A stretch of DNA of 64,000 bases, from the NCBI GenBank assembly GCA_003022865.1, contig PXSK01000021.1, forward strand, positions 62,678-126,677, given 5' to 3'. Position numbers and translations under genes: made by a program. Below the pieces are notes generated by a model. The model worked only from the letters and a program-made list of their open reading frames with translations, was not told the DNA's origin and did no database searches. The stretch comes from Halobacteriales archaeon SW_5_70_135 (lineage in GTDB: Archaea > Halobacteriota > Halobacteria > Halobacteriales > SW-7-71-33). This document shows positions 49,146 through 58,597 of the stretch, piece by piece (position 1 is the stretch's first letter; every line of letters begins with the position of its first letter).

Positions 49146-50327
49146 GTGACCGGCGTCGTCGACCTCGACGGCGTCCGCGTCGAGTACGACGACGTGGTGG
49201 CCGTCGAGGAGCTCTCGGTGGCGGTACGTGACGGGGAGCTGTTCTGCCTGCTGGGGCCGTCCGGCTGTGGCAAGACGACGACCCTGCGGACGATCGCGGG
49301 CTTCGAGACGCCGACGGCCGGTCGCGTCGCCCTCGACGGGACGCCGGTGACGGGGCGGCCGCCGTACGAGCGGGACTGTGCGACGGTGTTTCAGGACTGG
49401 GCGCTGTTCCCGAACAAGAGCGTCCTGGAGAACGTCGCCTTCGGGCCGAAGATGACTGGCGTGTCGGCGAGTGAGCGACGCGAGCGGGCCCGCGAGCGTC
49501 TGGCGACCGTCGAGATGAGCGAGTACGCCGACACCCGACCGTCGGCGCTGTCCGGCGGCCAGAAACAGCGGGTGGCGCTGGCGCGGGCGCTGGCGGTCGA
49601 CCCCGACGTGTTGCTGCTGGACGAGCCGCTGTCGAACCTGGACAAGCGGCTGCGCGAGACGATGCAGCTCGAAATAAAGCGGATCCAGGAGCGACTGGAG
49701 ACGCCGATGCTGTACGTCACCCACGACCAGGACGAGGCGTTCACGCTCGCGGACCGCATCGGGATCATGAACGACGGCCGACTCGTGCAGGTCGGCGCTC
49801 CGGGGGCGGTGTACGACGACCCGGTGAACCGGTTCGTGGAGTCGTTCCTCGGGAGCACGAACTTCGTCGAGGGACGCGTCGTCGAGTCGGCGACCGGCGG
49901 AGGCCCCGAGGGTCGGGTCGACGTCGAGTTCCCGGCGCTCGACGTCGTCGCCGGCGTGCCGGCCGCACGGTCGCTGTCGGCGGGTGACGGCGTCATCGCG
50001 TCCGCGCGGCCGGAGACGATCGACCTCGCCCCGGCGACGGAGGGGGCGGCGAGCACGGACGGCGGCACCGCGTCGAGACCCGGGAGCGAGAGTGACGGTG
50101 ACGACGGCGTCCCCGACGCGGTGCGTCTCGTCGGGACGGTCTCGGAGGTCGTCCACCGCGGGTCGACCGTGCGACAGTACGTCACCGTCGGCGACGGCGT
50201 CGACCTGTTCGTCGAGCGGCCGGCCACGCGGGCGGCGAACGTGGCCGCCGGGGAGCGTGTCCGGCTCTCCTGGGACGCGAGCGACTGCTACTACTTCGGA
50301 CCGGACGACCGGCGGGTCAGGGTATGA
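49146..50327 (+). CDS. ABC transporter ATP-binding protein (PotA-like)
   Basis: LLGPSGCGKTTTLRTIAGFE, LSGGQKQRVALARAL, LLLDEPLSNLDKRLR, TOBE-like C-terminus. Confidence 0.95.
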   Translation: MTGVVDLDGVRVEYDDVVAVEELSVAVRDGELFCLLGPSGCGKTTTLRTIAGFETPTAGRVALDGTPVTGRPPYERDCATVFQDWALFPNKSVLENVAFGPKMTGVSASERRERARERLATVEMSEYADTRPSALSGGQKQRVALARALAVDPDVLLLDEPLSNLDKRLRETMQLEIKRIQERLETPMLYVTHDQDEAFTLADRIGIMNDGRLVQVGAPGAVYDDPVNRFVESFLGSTNFVEGRVVESATGGGPEGRVDVEFPALDVVAGVPAARSLSAGDGVIASARPETIDLAPATEGAASTDGGTASRPGSESDGDDGVPDAVRLVGTVSEVVHRGSTVRQYVTVGDGVDLFVERPATRAANVAAGERVRLSWDASDCYYFGPDDRRVRV

Positions 50328-51235
50328 GCGGGGTTGACGCTGCCGGGAGCGAGCGCCGGTCGCTCGGCCTGCTGTCGGTCGACGAGACGACCCGGACGCG
50401 GCTGCTCCTGGCGCCGCTGTTGCTCTTCGACCTGCTCGTGTTCGTCGTCCCGATGGGCTATCTGGTCCGGGTGAGTCTGACGGAGCGGTCGACCGGCGGT
50501 GCCCTGGTCCGTGGCACGTGGTCGGTCGAAGGGTACCGCTTTCTACTCGACTCCTCGGTCGTCGTCGGCGTGTTCGGGTTCACGATGGCCTTTGCCGTCG
50601 GGACGACGCTGCTCGCGGTCGCCGTCGGCTCGCTGTACGCCTACGCCGCCTGGCGGGGCTCGCGACTCACTCGCACGGTACTGCTCGCGGGCGTGGTGAT
50701 GTCGATGTTCACGACGCTGGTGGTGAAGCTGTTCGCCGCGCTGGTCGTGTTCTCCCCGGAGGGCGTCCTCAACGACGTCCTGCTCGCCGGCGGCCTGGTC
50801 GGGGAGCCGCTGTCGCTCGTGAACAACGAGGTCGGCCTCGTTCTGGGGCAGCTGTACGTGGTCGTGCCGTACGTGGTGCTGTCGGTGTACTCCACGCTGA
50901 CGGCGCTCGACGACAGCCTCGTCGAGGCGGCGGCGGACCTCGGGGCGACGCCGGTCCGGGCGGCCCGCGAGGTGGTGCTGCCACACGCGCTGCCCGGAAT
51001 GGCCGTCGGCGGGGTGATCGCCTTCGCGTGGAGCGCCGGCGCGTTCACGGCGCCGATCCTGCTCGGCTCGCTCGGCGAGCGGACCGTCGCCGTCGAGGTG
51101 AACAACCTGCTCCAGCAGCAGTTCGACTACCCGCCCGCGGCGGCGCTGGCCGTCGTCCTCACGCTCGTCGTGCTCGTCGTCCTCGCGGTCGGACTGTACG
51201 GGCTGCGTCGCTACGGGGGTGCCGACGGTGTCTGA
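50324..51235 (+). CDS. ABC transporter permease (PotB-like)
   Basis: EAAADLGATPVRAAREVVLPHALPGMAVGGVIAFAWSAGAF. Confidence 0.93.
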   Translation: MSGVDAAGSERRSLGLLSVDETTRTRLLLAPLLLFDLLVFVVPMGYLVRVSLTERSTGGALVRGTWSVEGYRFLLDSSVVVGVFGFTMAFAVGTTLLAVAVGSLYAYAAWRGSRLTRTVLLAGVVMSMFTTLVVKLFAALVVFSPEGVLNDVLLAGGLVGEPLSLVNNEVGLVLGQLYVVVPYVVLSVYSTLTALDDSLVEAAADLGATPVRAAREVVLPHALPGMAVGGVIAFAWSAGAFTAPILLGSLGERTVAVEVNNLLQQQFDYPPAAALAVVLTLVVLVVLAVGLYGLRRYGGADGV

Positions 51236-52169
51236 CGCCGCCGACGGAGACAACGGCGGGGGGACGACGGCGAGCGGACGGCGCGCCGGAGGTCGGACCT
51301 GGGCAGACGGTAGTGGCGACGCTGCGGCCGTCGCGGGGGAGACGTCGCTCGGGCGGCGGCGGTCGTGGCCGAGTCGTGTCGCCGTCGGTCGGTGGCTGTT
51401 CCGGGCGACCGTCGGCGTGCTGTTCGCGTTCCTGCTGGCGCCGATCGCCGTGGTGGCGGTGACGTCGTTCTCGACGACCGGCGCCGTCGCGGTGCCGCCG
51501 CCGGGGCTGTCGACGCGGTGGTACGAGGCGCTACTGGCGAGTGCGCGATGGCAGCGGGCGGCGCTGAACAGCCTGATCGCCGCCGGCGGAACGACGCTGC
51601 TGGCGACCGTCGCCGGGACGGCGGCGGCGCTGGCCGTGAACGGTCTCGACGACCGCCGCGAGGCGGTCGTGCTCGGGCTCACGGTGTTGCCGCTGCTGGT
51701 GCCCGGCGTCGTCCTCGGCGTCTCGCTGCTCGTGTTCCTCGGGGAGTTCGGCCTCCAGCAGACGTATCTCGCCGTCGTGGCGGCACACTCGCTGTGGGCG
51801 ACGCCGCTGGCGTTCTCGGTGGTGCGGGCCTCGCTGTCACGGTTCGACCCGCGGCTCCGCGAGGCGGCACTCGACCTCGGGGCGAGCCGGCCCCGGGCGT
51901 TCGTCGAGGTCGTCGCCCCGAACGTCCGCTCCGGGCTGTTCGCGGCCGCGCTGATCGCCTTCGTCGTCAGTCTCCAGGAGTTCGTCATGACGCTGTTCGT
52001 CTCCGGGCCGGACACCCGCACGGTGCCGGTGCTGGCCTGGAACTCGCTGCGAGGGAGCGTCGACCCGATCGTCAGCGTGGTCTCGACGCTTCTGGTGGTG
52101 ACGGTCGTGCTGGTGGTCGCCGTCGGCGCCGTGGTCGCCGGTCTCGAACGGTTCGCGACCGACACCTGA
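51219..52169 (+). CDS. ABC transporter permease (PotC-like)
   Basis: REAALDLGASRPRAFVEVVAPNVRSGLFAAALIAFVVSLQEFV. Confidence 0.93.
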   Translation: MPTVSDAADGDNGGGTTASGRRAGGRTWADGSGDAAAVAGETSLGRRRSWPSRVAVGRWLFRATVGVLFAFLLAPIAVVAVTSFSTTGAVAVPPPGLSTRWYEALLASARWQRAALNSLIAAGGTTLLATVAGTAAALAVNGLDDRREAVVLGLTVLPLLVPGVVLGVSLLVFLGEFGLQQTYLAVVAAHSLWATPLAFSVVRASLSRFDPRLREAALDLGASRPRAFVEVVAPNVRSGLFAAALIAFVVSLQEFVMTLFVSGPDTRTVPVLAWNSLRGSVDPIVSVVSTLLVVTVVLVVAVGAVVAGLERFATDT

Positions 52170-52337
52170 GCCGCGAGCGGTCGAGAGCGCCGGTCGGCCG
52201 GCGGAGCCCGGCAGCGAGAGCGAGCGGTCCCGTCGGGACCGCCGGCGTCGGTCGGTCCGCCGTGCCGTCGCTGACAGTCGTCCTACAAAAGCTCGCTTCC
52301 GCGAACGCTCTTGTCGATCGCGTGCGTCCCGACGCAC

Positions 52338-54164
52338 ATGTCAGGCACGACGTCCGATCCCGACCCCGAGGAGTCGATCCACGTCGGCAGCGTCGACGAG
52401 GTGCGAGAGGAGGGTCCCGAAGTGGTAAACGCCGACGGCCAGCCCGTCGCCGTCTTCCACCACGAGGGTGACGTCTACGCGGTCCACAACCAGTGCCCGC
52501 ACATGGGCTTTCCGCTGGAGCGCGGGACGGTGGAGGACGGCATCCTCACCTGTCACTGGCACCACGCCCGCTTCGAGCTCTCCTGTGGAGACACGTTCGA
52601 CCCCTGGGCGGACGACGTGCCGCAGTACCCCGTCGCGGTCGAGGACGGCGAGGTGTACGTCGACCCCCATCCAGCGGAGGACCGCGACCCGGTCGAGCGG
52701 TGGACGACCCGGCTGGAGACGGGCATGGAGGAGAACCTGCGGCTGGTGGTCGCGAAGAGCGTCATCGGGCTGGACGACGCCGGCGTCGACCCGGAGTACG
52801 CGGTGAGCGAGGGCGTCGACTTCGGCACCCGCTACCGCGACGACGGCTGGTCCTCCGGGCTGACGATCCTCGCCTGTATGGGCAACGTACTCGGCGACCT
52901 GCGCGGGACGGACACCCGCCGGGCGCTGTACACCGGCCTACGACACGTCGCCGACGACTGCGCCGGCGAGCCGCCACGCTTCGACCAGCCGGCCTTCGAC
53001 GTCGCCGACCCCGACCCCGTCCGACTCACCAGGTGGTTCCGGGACAACGTCGAGGTGCGAGACCGCGACGGCGCCGAGCGGGTGTTGCGCACGCTCGTCG
53101 CCGAGTGTGACCGCGAGACCGTCGAGGCCGCGCTGTTCGCGGCCGCGACCGACCACGTCTACCTCGACGTCGGCCACACGCTCGACTTCCTCAACAAGGC
53201 CGTCGAGACGCTCGAGCGCGTCGGCTGGAACCGCGCCGACGACGTGCTCGCGAGTCTCGTGCCCCGGCTCACCGGTGCCGAGCGCAGCGAGGAGCTCTCC
53301 TCGTGGCGCCAGCCCGTCGACCTCGCCGGCCTACTGTTCGACGCCTACCGCGAGCTGGGGATCGACGGTCCCGGCGCCGGCGGCGATACGGACCCGACGA
53401 CCGCCGGCCCGGCGCACGCGGCCGTCCACGGCGACGGCGACGGTGCCGGCGACGAGGAGTGGACCGCGCCGGCGGGCTTCGACGAGACGCTGCTGGGTGA
53501 CGACCCGGAGGCGATCGTCACGACGCTGTGCGAGGCCGTCGCGGCCGGGGCGACGCCGGCCGCCCTCGCGGACCGCGTCTGTCACGCCGCCGCCGTCCGC
53601 GTGGCGCAGTTCGGCACCACCAACGAGTTCAACGACTGGAACACGGTCCATCACACGTTCACCTACGCCAACGGCGTCCGACAGGCCGCCCGCCGGGTCG
53701 ACCTTCCCGAGCTCTACCGTGGCGTCTTCGACGCCGCCGTGAACGTCCACCTCGACCGCTTTCTCAACTCTCCGCCGGCGCCGGTCCCCGACCCGGGCGA
53801 CGCGGAGACGGACCGCGACCCCGAGGCGGTCCGCGAGGCGCTGCTCGACACCTTCGACCGCGACGGCGGCGAGAACGAGGCCAACCGGCTCGTCGGCGAG
53901 TTCTTCGACGCCGGCGGCGACCCGGCCGACCTGCGGGCGACGCTGGGCGAGGGACTGCTGCGGGAGGACGCCGGCTTCCACACGCTGCAGGCCGTCGAGA
54001 CCGGCTTCGCGCAGTTCGACCGCGCCGACACCGACCACGAGCGCCGCGTGGCGATGACCGCCCCGGCGCGGTACACGGCCGCACACTTCCCCACCCGTCG
54101 CGAGGCCGAGCAGACCTACCGGATCGCCGAGCGACTCGACCGCGGCGAGTCGGTCCACGAATAG
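52338..54164 (+). CDS. Rieske [2Fe-2S] protein with long C-terminal domain
   Basis: NQCPHMGFPLERG...CHWHHARFEL Rieske ligands; about 480-aa unassigned C-terminal part. Confidence 0.88.
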   Translation: MSGTTSDPDPEESIHVGSVDEVREEGPEVVNADGQPVAVFHHEGDVYAVHNQCPHMGFPLERGTVEDGILTCHWHHARFELSCGDTFDPWADDVPQYPVAVEDGEVYVDPHPAEDRDPVERWTTRLETGMEENLRLVVAKSVIGLDDAGVDPEYAVSEGVDFGTRYRDDGWSSGLTILACMGNVLGDLRGTDTRRALYTGLRHVADDCAGEPPRFDQPAFDVADPDPVRLTRWFRDNVEVRDRDGAERVLRTLVAECDRETVEAALFAAATDHVYLDVGHTLDFLNKAVETLERVGWNRADDVLASLVPRLTGAERSEELSSWRQPVDLAGLLFDAYRELGIDGPGAGGDTDPTTAGPAHAAVHGDGDGAGDEEWTAPAGFDETLLGDDPEAIVTTLCEAVAAGATPAALADRVCHAAAVRVAQFGTTNEFNDWNTVHHTFTYANGVRQAARRVDLPELYRGVFDAAVNVHLDRFLNSPPAPVPDPGDAETDRDPEAVREALLDTFDRDGGENEANRLVGEFFDAGGDPADLRATLGEGLLREDAGFHTLQAVETGFAQFDRADTDHERRVAMTAPARYTAAHFPTRREAEQTYRIAERLDRGESVHE

Positions 54165-54194
54165 GCTTTTCACTCGGCCGCGGCAACGGGCGGC

Positions 54195-54698
54195 GTGGTC
54201 CGCTTCGAGCTGCGTGACGTGGCCGGCGGCTGGGAGCAGGCCCGCTTCGGCCCCACCGACCAGGTCGACTACGCGCTGTACGAGTCGACCACCCCGCGGG
54301 CGCGAGACTCCGATGGTCGCGGCTCCGACGGTCTCGGCTCCGACGGTCTCGGCTCCGACACGGAGCCGGCCCTGCGCAGCTACGGCTCCGCCCACACGTT
54401 CCTGCGGCTGTACGACCTCGCCCGCCTGGAGCGCACCACCCACCCCGCGTTCCTCGGCGCGCGACTGCGCGAGACCGGCGAGCGGGTCGGCCCGGAGGGC
54501 GACGAACTGCTCGAACTCGCGGTCCACGGCACGAGCGTGCGGACGACGTACTCCGAGCTGCGCGGGGCACTGCGGTCGTTTTTCGGGGTGCTGTTCCCGG
54601 CGCTCGACCGGGAGACGCCGGACGAGTCTCCGGACCTCGGGACGTTCGAGGTCGCGGTCACCGACCTCGACCGGCTGTACGCCGAGGTCGTGGACTGA
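54195..54698 (+). CDS. Hypothetical haloarchaeal protein with (GSDGL)n insert
   Basis: Intact ORF between two supported genes; internal 15-bp tandem repeats. Confidence 0.6.
   Translation: MVRFELRDVAGGWEQARFGPTDQVDYALYESTTPRARDSDGRGSDGLGSDGLGSDTEPALRSYGSAHTFLRLYDLARLERTTHPAFLGARLRETGERVGPEGDELLELAVHGTSVRTTYSELRGALRSFFGVLFPALDRETPDESPDLGTFEVAVTDLDRLYAEVVD
54306..54358. repeat. 15-bp tandem repeats (GGCTCCGACGGTCTC) inside ORF 54195-54698
   Basis: Units at 54306, 54321, 54336 and partial 54351. Confidence 0.8.
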
Positions 54699-54744
54699 CG
54701 GCGACGGCCCCCCGGTTTTTGTCGCGTCGGCCACGAGTGGAGAC

Positions 54745-55521
54745 ATGGTCGACGTGCTGGCGGACAAGCGGACCGCGACGCGGTTCCGCGTCCTCGTCGA
54801 GATCGCCGAGCGCCAGCCGGCCGTCTCGCAGGGGGAGATCGCCGAGGCGGTCGGCGTCACCAGCCAGGCCGTCAGCGAGTACATCCGCGAACTCGTCGAG
54901 GACGGCTACGTCGAGAAGGAGGGCCGCTCGCGCTACCGGATCACCAAGGAGGGCGTCGACTGGCTGTTCGGCGCGGCCGACGACGCCCGTCGGTACGTCG
55001 AACACGTCACCGAGGACGTGCTCGGCTCCGTCCGCGAGGACGCCGCCGTCGCCGCCGCCTCCGTCTCGGAGGGCGACCGAGTGACGCTGTCGATGCGGGA
55101 GGGACTGCTGCACGCCGCCCCCGGCGACGAGGGGCCGGCGACCGGCGTCGCGACCACCGACGCCGACCGCGGCGAGGTCGTCGGCGTCACGGGCTTCGAG
55201 GGCGTCATCGACTACGACCCCGGCGAGGTGAGCGTCGTTCAGGTGCCCGCCGTCGGCGCCGACGAGGGGTCGGAGTCGGAGCGACTGCGGGCGGCCTGTG
55301 ACGGCGCGGCGGTCGTGACCGCGGCCGGCGTCGAGGCCGTCGTCGCGCTCCGACGGGCCGGCGTCGAGACCGAGACCGTCTTCGGACCCGGGGAAGTGGC
55401 CGCCGACGCCGCCCGTCGCGGCCTCGACGCCGTCGTCGTCACCGCTTCCGACGGCGTCGGCCGGGTCACCGACGCCCTGCGCGACGCCGGCGTCGACCAC
55501 GAGGTCACCAGCCTGGGGTAG
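54745..55521 (+). CDS. Winged-helix/MarR-like transcriptional regulator
   Basis: FRVLVEIAERQPAVSQGEIAEAVGVTSQAVSEYIRELVEDGYVEKEGRSRYRITKEGVDWL. Confidence 0.88.
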   Translation: MVDVLADKRTATRFRVLVEIAERQPAVSQGEIAEAVGVTSQAVSEYIRELVEDGYVEKEGRSRYRITKEGVDWLFGAADDARRYVEHVTEDVLGSVREDAAVAAASVSEGDRVTLSMREGLLHAAPGDEGPATGVATTDADRGEVVGVTGFEGVIDYDPGEVSVVQVPAVGADEGSESERLRAACDGAAVVTAAGVEAVVALRRAGVETETVFGPGEVAADAARRGLDAVVVTASDGVGRVTDALRDAGVDHEVTSLG

Positions 55522-55764
55522 CCGCGGCTCGGACGGTGCCGGGGTCGGCGCTCTCGTCGTCACCGTCATCTAGGTCGCCGGTCCGGTCCTCGACGGCCGC
55601 GTAGGCCTTCCCGGAGTCGCCGGAACGCTTCCGGGTCGCCCCACTGGCCGGTTGGAAGGACGAACTACACGGCGCGCGCGACCCGACGCGCGCGAGGGCT
55701 GACCGAGGGAGCGCCGCGACCGAGGGAAGCGACTGGGGAGGACGAGGTAGCGGCGCGGCCGGGT

Positions 55765-55988
55765 GGGACTGAAAGGGGCCGGCCGGGTGCGGGCGCGTCA
55801 CGTTCGAAAATCTAAGATTTTCGAGCCAATCAGGATCTGGAGGATTCTGATGACGTTCGTCAGAGCGGAGCTCTGACGAGCCAACCAGACGCGAAGCGTC
55901 TGGTGACGATGGAAAGCATCGCAGGAGGGAGTCCACGACCGACGAGGAGCGCAGCGAGTGAGATGCCCGCACCCGGTCGGGGGCTTTC
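55765..55988 (+). repeat. Hairpin-arm element, copy E, largest; contains modular hairpin array
   Basis: Arms 55771-55794 and 55965-55988 pair at 20 WC + 1 G.U of 24 with GGG/GGG mismatch; array 55805-55903; core AAGCATCGCA...GAGGAGCGCAGCGAG. Confidence 0.9.
55805..55903. repeat. Tandem hairpin array: H1-AGCCAA-H2-GACGTT-H3-AGCCAA-H4-TGACGATGG
   Basis: H1 CGAAAATC-taa-GATTTTCG; H2 ATCAGGATC-tggag-GATTCTGAT; H3 CGTCAGAGC-gga-GCTCTGACG; H4 CCAGACGC-gaa-GCGTCTGG. Confidence 0.9.
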
Positions 55989-56044
55989 CAAGCCACGGCA
56001 GAGGGATCGAGATCGACAGAGCCGACTGAGAGCAGCCGGACAGC

Positions 56045-56117
56045 GGGAGACTCTTCGAGTCTCCCTGGCAGTCGGGCCGGTGGCCCGACGACAGCGAGAG
56101 GGCAACGCTCTCTGGCT
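56045..56117. repeat. Second hairpin array (H5-TGGCA-H6-GACAGC-H7-TGGCT)
   Basis: H5 GGGAGACTC-ttc-GAGTCTCCC (56045-56065); H6 GTCGGGCC-ggt-GGCCCGAC (56071-56089); weaker H7 GAGAG...CTCTC (56096-56112). Confidence 0.8.
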
Positions 56118-56196
56118 CACGACAGCTCGCTGCCGTAAATGAGGGCTATCCGGGGCCACGCAGGAGGATCGATACCACCGACAGTAACTGATGTCG

Positions 56197-56955
56197 CTAG
56201 CCGAAGTACCGCAGGTCGTCGTCGGTGGGCAGGTCCATCGAGTCGCTCTCCATCTCGCGGATGCGGTTGATGACCTCCTCCATCTCCTCGGCGCGCTCCT
56301 CCAGGTCGGCGAAGTCGGTCGCGACGCCGAGCAGCTCCTCCAGGACGTCGAGCACGGCGCGGGCGCTCTTCGGGTCGACGAGGTAGCCGGAGGTCTCGCC
56401 CATCAGACAGGCGGCACCGAAGCCGCGACGACCGCCCAGCCCCAGGAGGAGACCGGAGACGCCGACGACGCCGCCGGCGGGCTCGTCCTCACGGAATTCG
56501 ACGCCGGCGTCGGCCAGGGCGTCGACGAGCGCCGTCTCGGTGGCGGCGCCGAGCACGTCGTAGTCCTCGATGAACTCGCCGGTGGGCACGCCGCCGAGCG
56601 CGTACACCTCGGTCACGCCGAAGGCGTCGGCGACGTCGAGAAAGGTCTCCGTCAGCCGGTAGTGTCCGCGGTTCGACTGGGCCTGGTTGTCGCCGGTGAG
56701 CACCAGCAGGTCGCTGCCGTCGGTGGGGACGGCGTGGAACTCCACCGCGGCGAGGTCGGCGACGCCGTCCTCGGCGACGCCCACCTGCGGGGGGAGGTGC
56801 TCGGAGTGGACGCGGCGCACCACCTCGCCGTCGAGCTCGTCGAGGAGGTGCTCGGCGGCCAACTTGCCGACGTGACCGACGCCGGGCAGTCCCTCGACGA
56901 GCACCGGCTCGTCGAGGTCGACCTCGGCGACGGTCTCGACCTCGAACTCGTCCAT
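56197..56955 (-). CDS. Proteasome assembly chaperone (PAC2) family protein
   Basis: VLVEGLPGVGHVGKLAAEHLLDEL, TGDNQAQSNRGHYRLTETFLDVADAFG, MGETSGYLVDPKSARAVLD. Confidence 0.93.
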   Translation of the reverse strand: MDEFEVETVAEVDLDEPVLVEGLPGVGHVGKLAAEHLLDELDGEVVRRVHSEHLPPQVGVAEDGVADLAAVEFHAVPTDGSDLLVLTGDNQAQSNRGHYRLTETFLDVADAFGVTEVYALGGVPTGEFIEDYDVLGAATETALVDALADAGVEFREDEPAGGVVGVSGLLLGLGGRRGFGAACLMGETSGYLVDPKSARAVLDVLEELLGVATDFADLEERAEEMEEVINRIREMESDSMDLPTDDDLRYFG

Positions 56956-56959
56956 GGCG

Positions 56960-57142
56960 CTACTCGCGGTCGCGCCGCTTAAGAGCGCGTCGGTAGTCGC
57001 CGTACGGGTCCTCGGGACCGAACGGCGCCGGCGCGCTGTTCACCGCCGCGGCGCCACACGCCGGGCACTCGTCGCCGAGCGTGTACACCGGGCGGCCGTG
57101 GACCTCGCGCCAGTCGGCACAGACGTGGATGTCGGATTTCAC
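56960..57142 (-). CDS. nop10: H/ACA RNP protein Nop10
   Basis: MKSDIHVCADWREVHGRPVYTLGDECPACGAAAVNSAPAPFGPEDPYGDYRR. Confidence 0.93.
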   Translation of the reverse strand: MKSDIHVCADWREVHGRPVYTLGDECPACGAAAVNSAPAPFGPEDPYGDYRRALKRRDRE

Positions 57143-57166
57143 GGTGACCGGAGTGACCGTCGAGGA

Positions 57167-57970
57167 CTACCCCTCGTGGGTGCGGCGCTCGCGGTGGAAG
57201 TCGGCGGTGCCGCCGGCGGTCTCGATGGCCTCGCGGGCGCGCTCGACGCCGGCCTCCAGGTGAGACTCGGCGGTCTTGTAGTCCGGCGCCTGCACGCGGA
57301 GCCGGTACTCCGGGGCGCCGACGTAGGTTACCTCCAGGTCGACCTCGTCGGGAACGGTGCCGTTGTCGCCGCCCGCCGCTTCGAGTGCCGAGCGGACGTC
57401 GTCGACGCCGTCGCTGCCGGGCGAGCGCAGGTTGACGTAGCCGGCGACGGTGACGTACGGCACGGAGACGTTCTCGCGGGCCACCTCGACGACGGCGTCG
57501 CGCTCCGCGTCGGAGAGGTCCGTCTCCGCCAGCGCCTCGTGACCCTGGACGGCGGCGGTCTCGAAGCCGTCGTACATCGAGCCGAACTCCGCGAGCAGCT
57601 CGTTGGCGACGGCGGCGTACGTCTCGGCGTCGACGTCGTCGCCGAAGGCCTGCTCCATCCAGTTGTCGGCCTTCTGCTCGTTCTTCCAGTCCTGGATCTT
57701 CTCCTTGCGCTGGTGGTCGTTGACGTCCTTCAGCGAGAGGTCGATCTGCTGGGCGCTCTCGTCGACGTCGAGAACCTTCGCGACGACGCGCTCGTCGACG
57801 CCGACGTGGTCGCGGACGTTCTTGATCCAGCCGCTGGCGACGTTCGAGACGTGCACCAGACCGCGCTTGTCCTCGTACTCCTCCAAGTCGACGAAGACCC
57901 CGAAGTCCTCGATCTCGTCGACCTTGCCAACGACGAGGTCGCCCTTCTCGGGCCAGCCGCTGTACTTCAT
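57167..57970 (-). CDS. eif2a: Translation initiation factor aIF-2 alpha subunit
   Basis: [56 protein letters not shown]. Confidence 0.95.
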   Translation of the reverse strand: MKYSGWPEKGDLVVGKVDEIEDFGVFVDLEEYEDKRGLVHVSNVASGWIKNVRDHVGVDERVVAKVLDVDESAQQIDLSLKDVNDHQRKEKIQDWKNEQKADNWMEQAFGDDVDAETYAAVANELLAEFGSMYDGFETAAVQGHEALAETDLSDAERDAVVEVARENVSVPYVTVAGYVNLRSPGSDGVDDVRSALEAAGGDNGTVPDEVDLEVTYVGAPEYRLRVQAPDYKTAESHLEAGVERAREAIETAGGTADFHRERRTHEG

Positions 57971-58139
57971 ACCCGTCGTAGGATGGCGACCGGTATAACG
58001 ACCCGGGATCGAACCCCGGGCACAGGCCGTCGACGGGCCGCCCGCTCTCCGCCGTCGGCGCGGGCAGGGGGCGACGAGCGGCGGGCGGAGAGCAGTGAAA
58101 GACGGGACGACGGCGGTCAGGACGGCCCAAAAAGGACGG

Positions 58140-58319
58140 TCACTCGGGGCGACTCTCGACGGTTTCAAGTACTTCGCCGGCGATCGCGGCCTCGCCGCCG
58201 GTCGGGGTGGCGAGCGTGGTGCCACAGACCGCGCAGTGGACCTCGCTGGCGGCCTTGCCGTACAGCGTCTGCTCGTTGCCGCAGTCCGGACACTCGACGC
58301 TGAGGAACTCCCCCGGCAT
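58140..58319 (-). CDS. rps27e: 30S ribosomal protein S27e
   Basis: [35 protein letters not shown]. Confidence 0.95.
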   Translation of the reverse strand: MPGEFLSVECPDCGNEQTLYGKAASEVHCAVCGTTLATPTGGEAAIAGEVLETVESRPE

Positions 58320-58597
58320 CAGTCCTGGAGCTCCAGGCGGCCGGCGCGCCAGCCCTCGCGCTGGTGAGCCTTGCCACACTCCGAGCAGATGTACTTCAGT
58401 TCGGTCTTCTTCGTCGGCTTGTCCCCGCCGGGCACCTTCGAGAACTTGCCGTCGTTCCCGATGCCGCGGTTACGCCGGCGCTGGCGAGCCTGCCACTTCA
58501 TGCCGGTCTGGCGACCGCTGCGGACTTTCTCCACCTCGTGTTCGTGGTGGGAGTGACAGTGCGGACAGTACGTGTTGAACCGCCGTGGCATCTCCAT
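58319..58597 (-). CDS. rpl44e: 50S ribosomal protein L44e
   Basis: [33 protein letters not shown]...[10 protein letters not shown]. Confidence 0.95.
   Translation of the reverse strand: MEMPRRFNTYCPHCHSHHEHEVEKVRSGRQTGMKWQARQRRRNRGIGNDGKFSKVPGGDKPTKKTELKYICSECGKAHQREGWRAGRLELQD

Noticed and set aside
55521-55700. Minus-strand peptide SSFQPASGATRKRSGDSGKAYAAVEDRTGDLDDGDDES as a transposase remnant
   Set aside because: No recognisable transposase motif; I could not support the assignment from sequence alone.
55805-56117. Hairpin arrays as a CRISPR array or as simple intrinsic terminators
   Set aside because: Linkers are only about 5-9 nt and the variable parts are palindromes rather than spacers; no cas genes in the window; too many hairpins in series and no consistent T-tract for simple termination.
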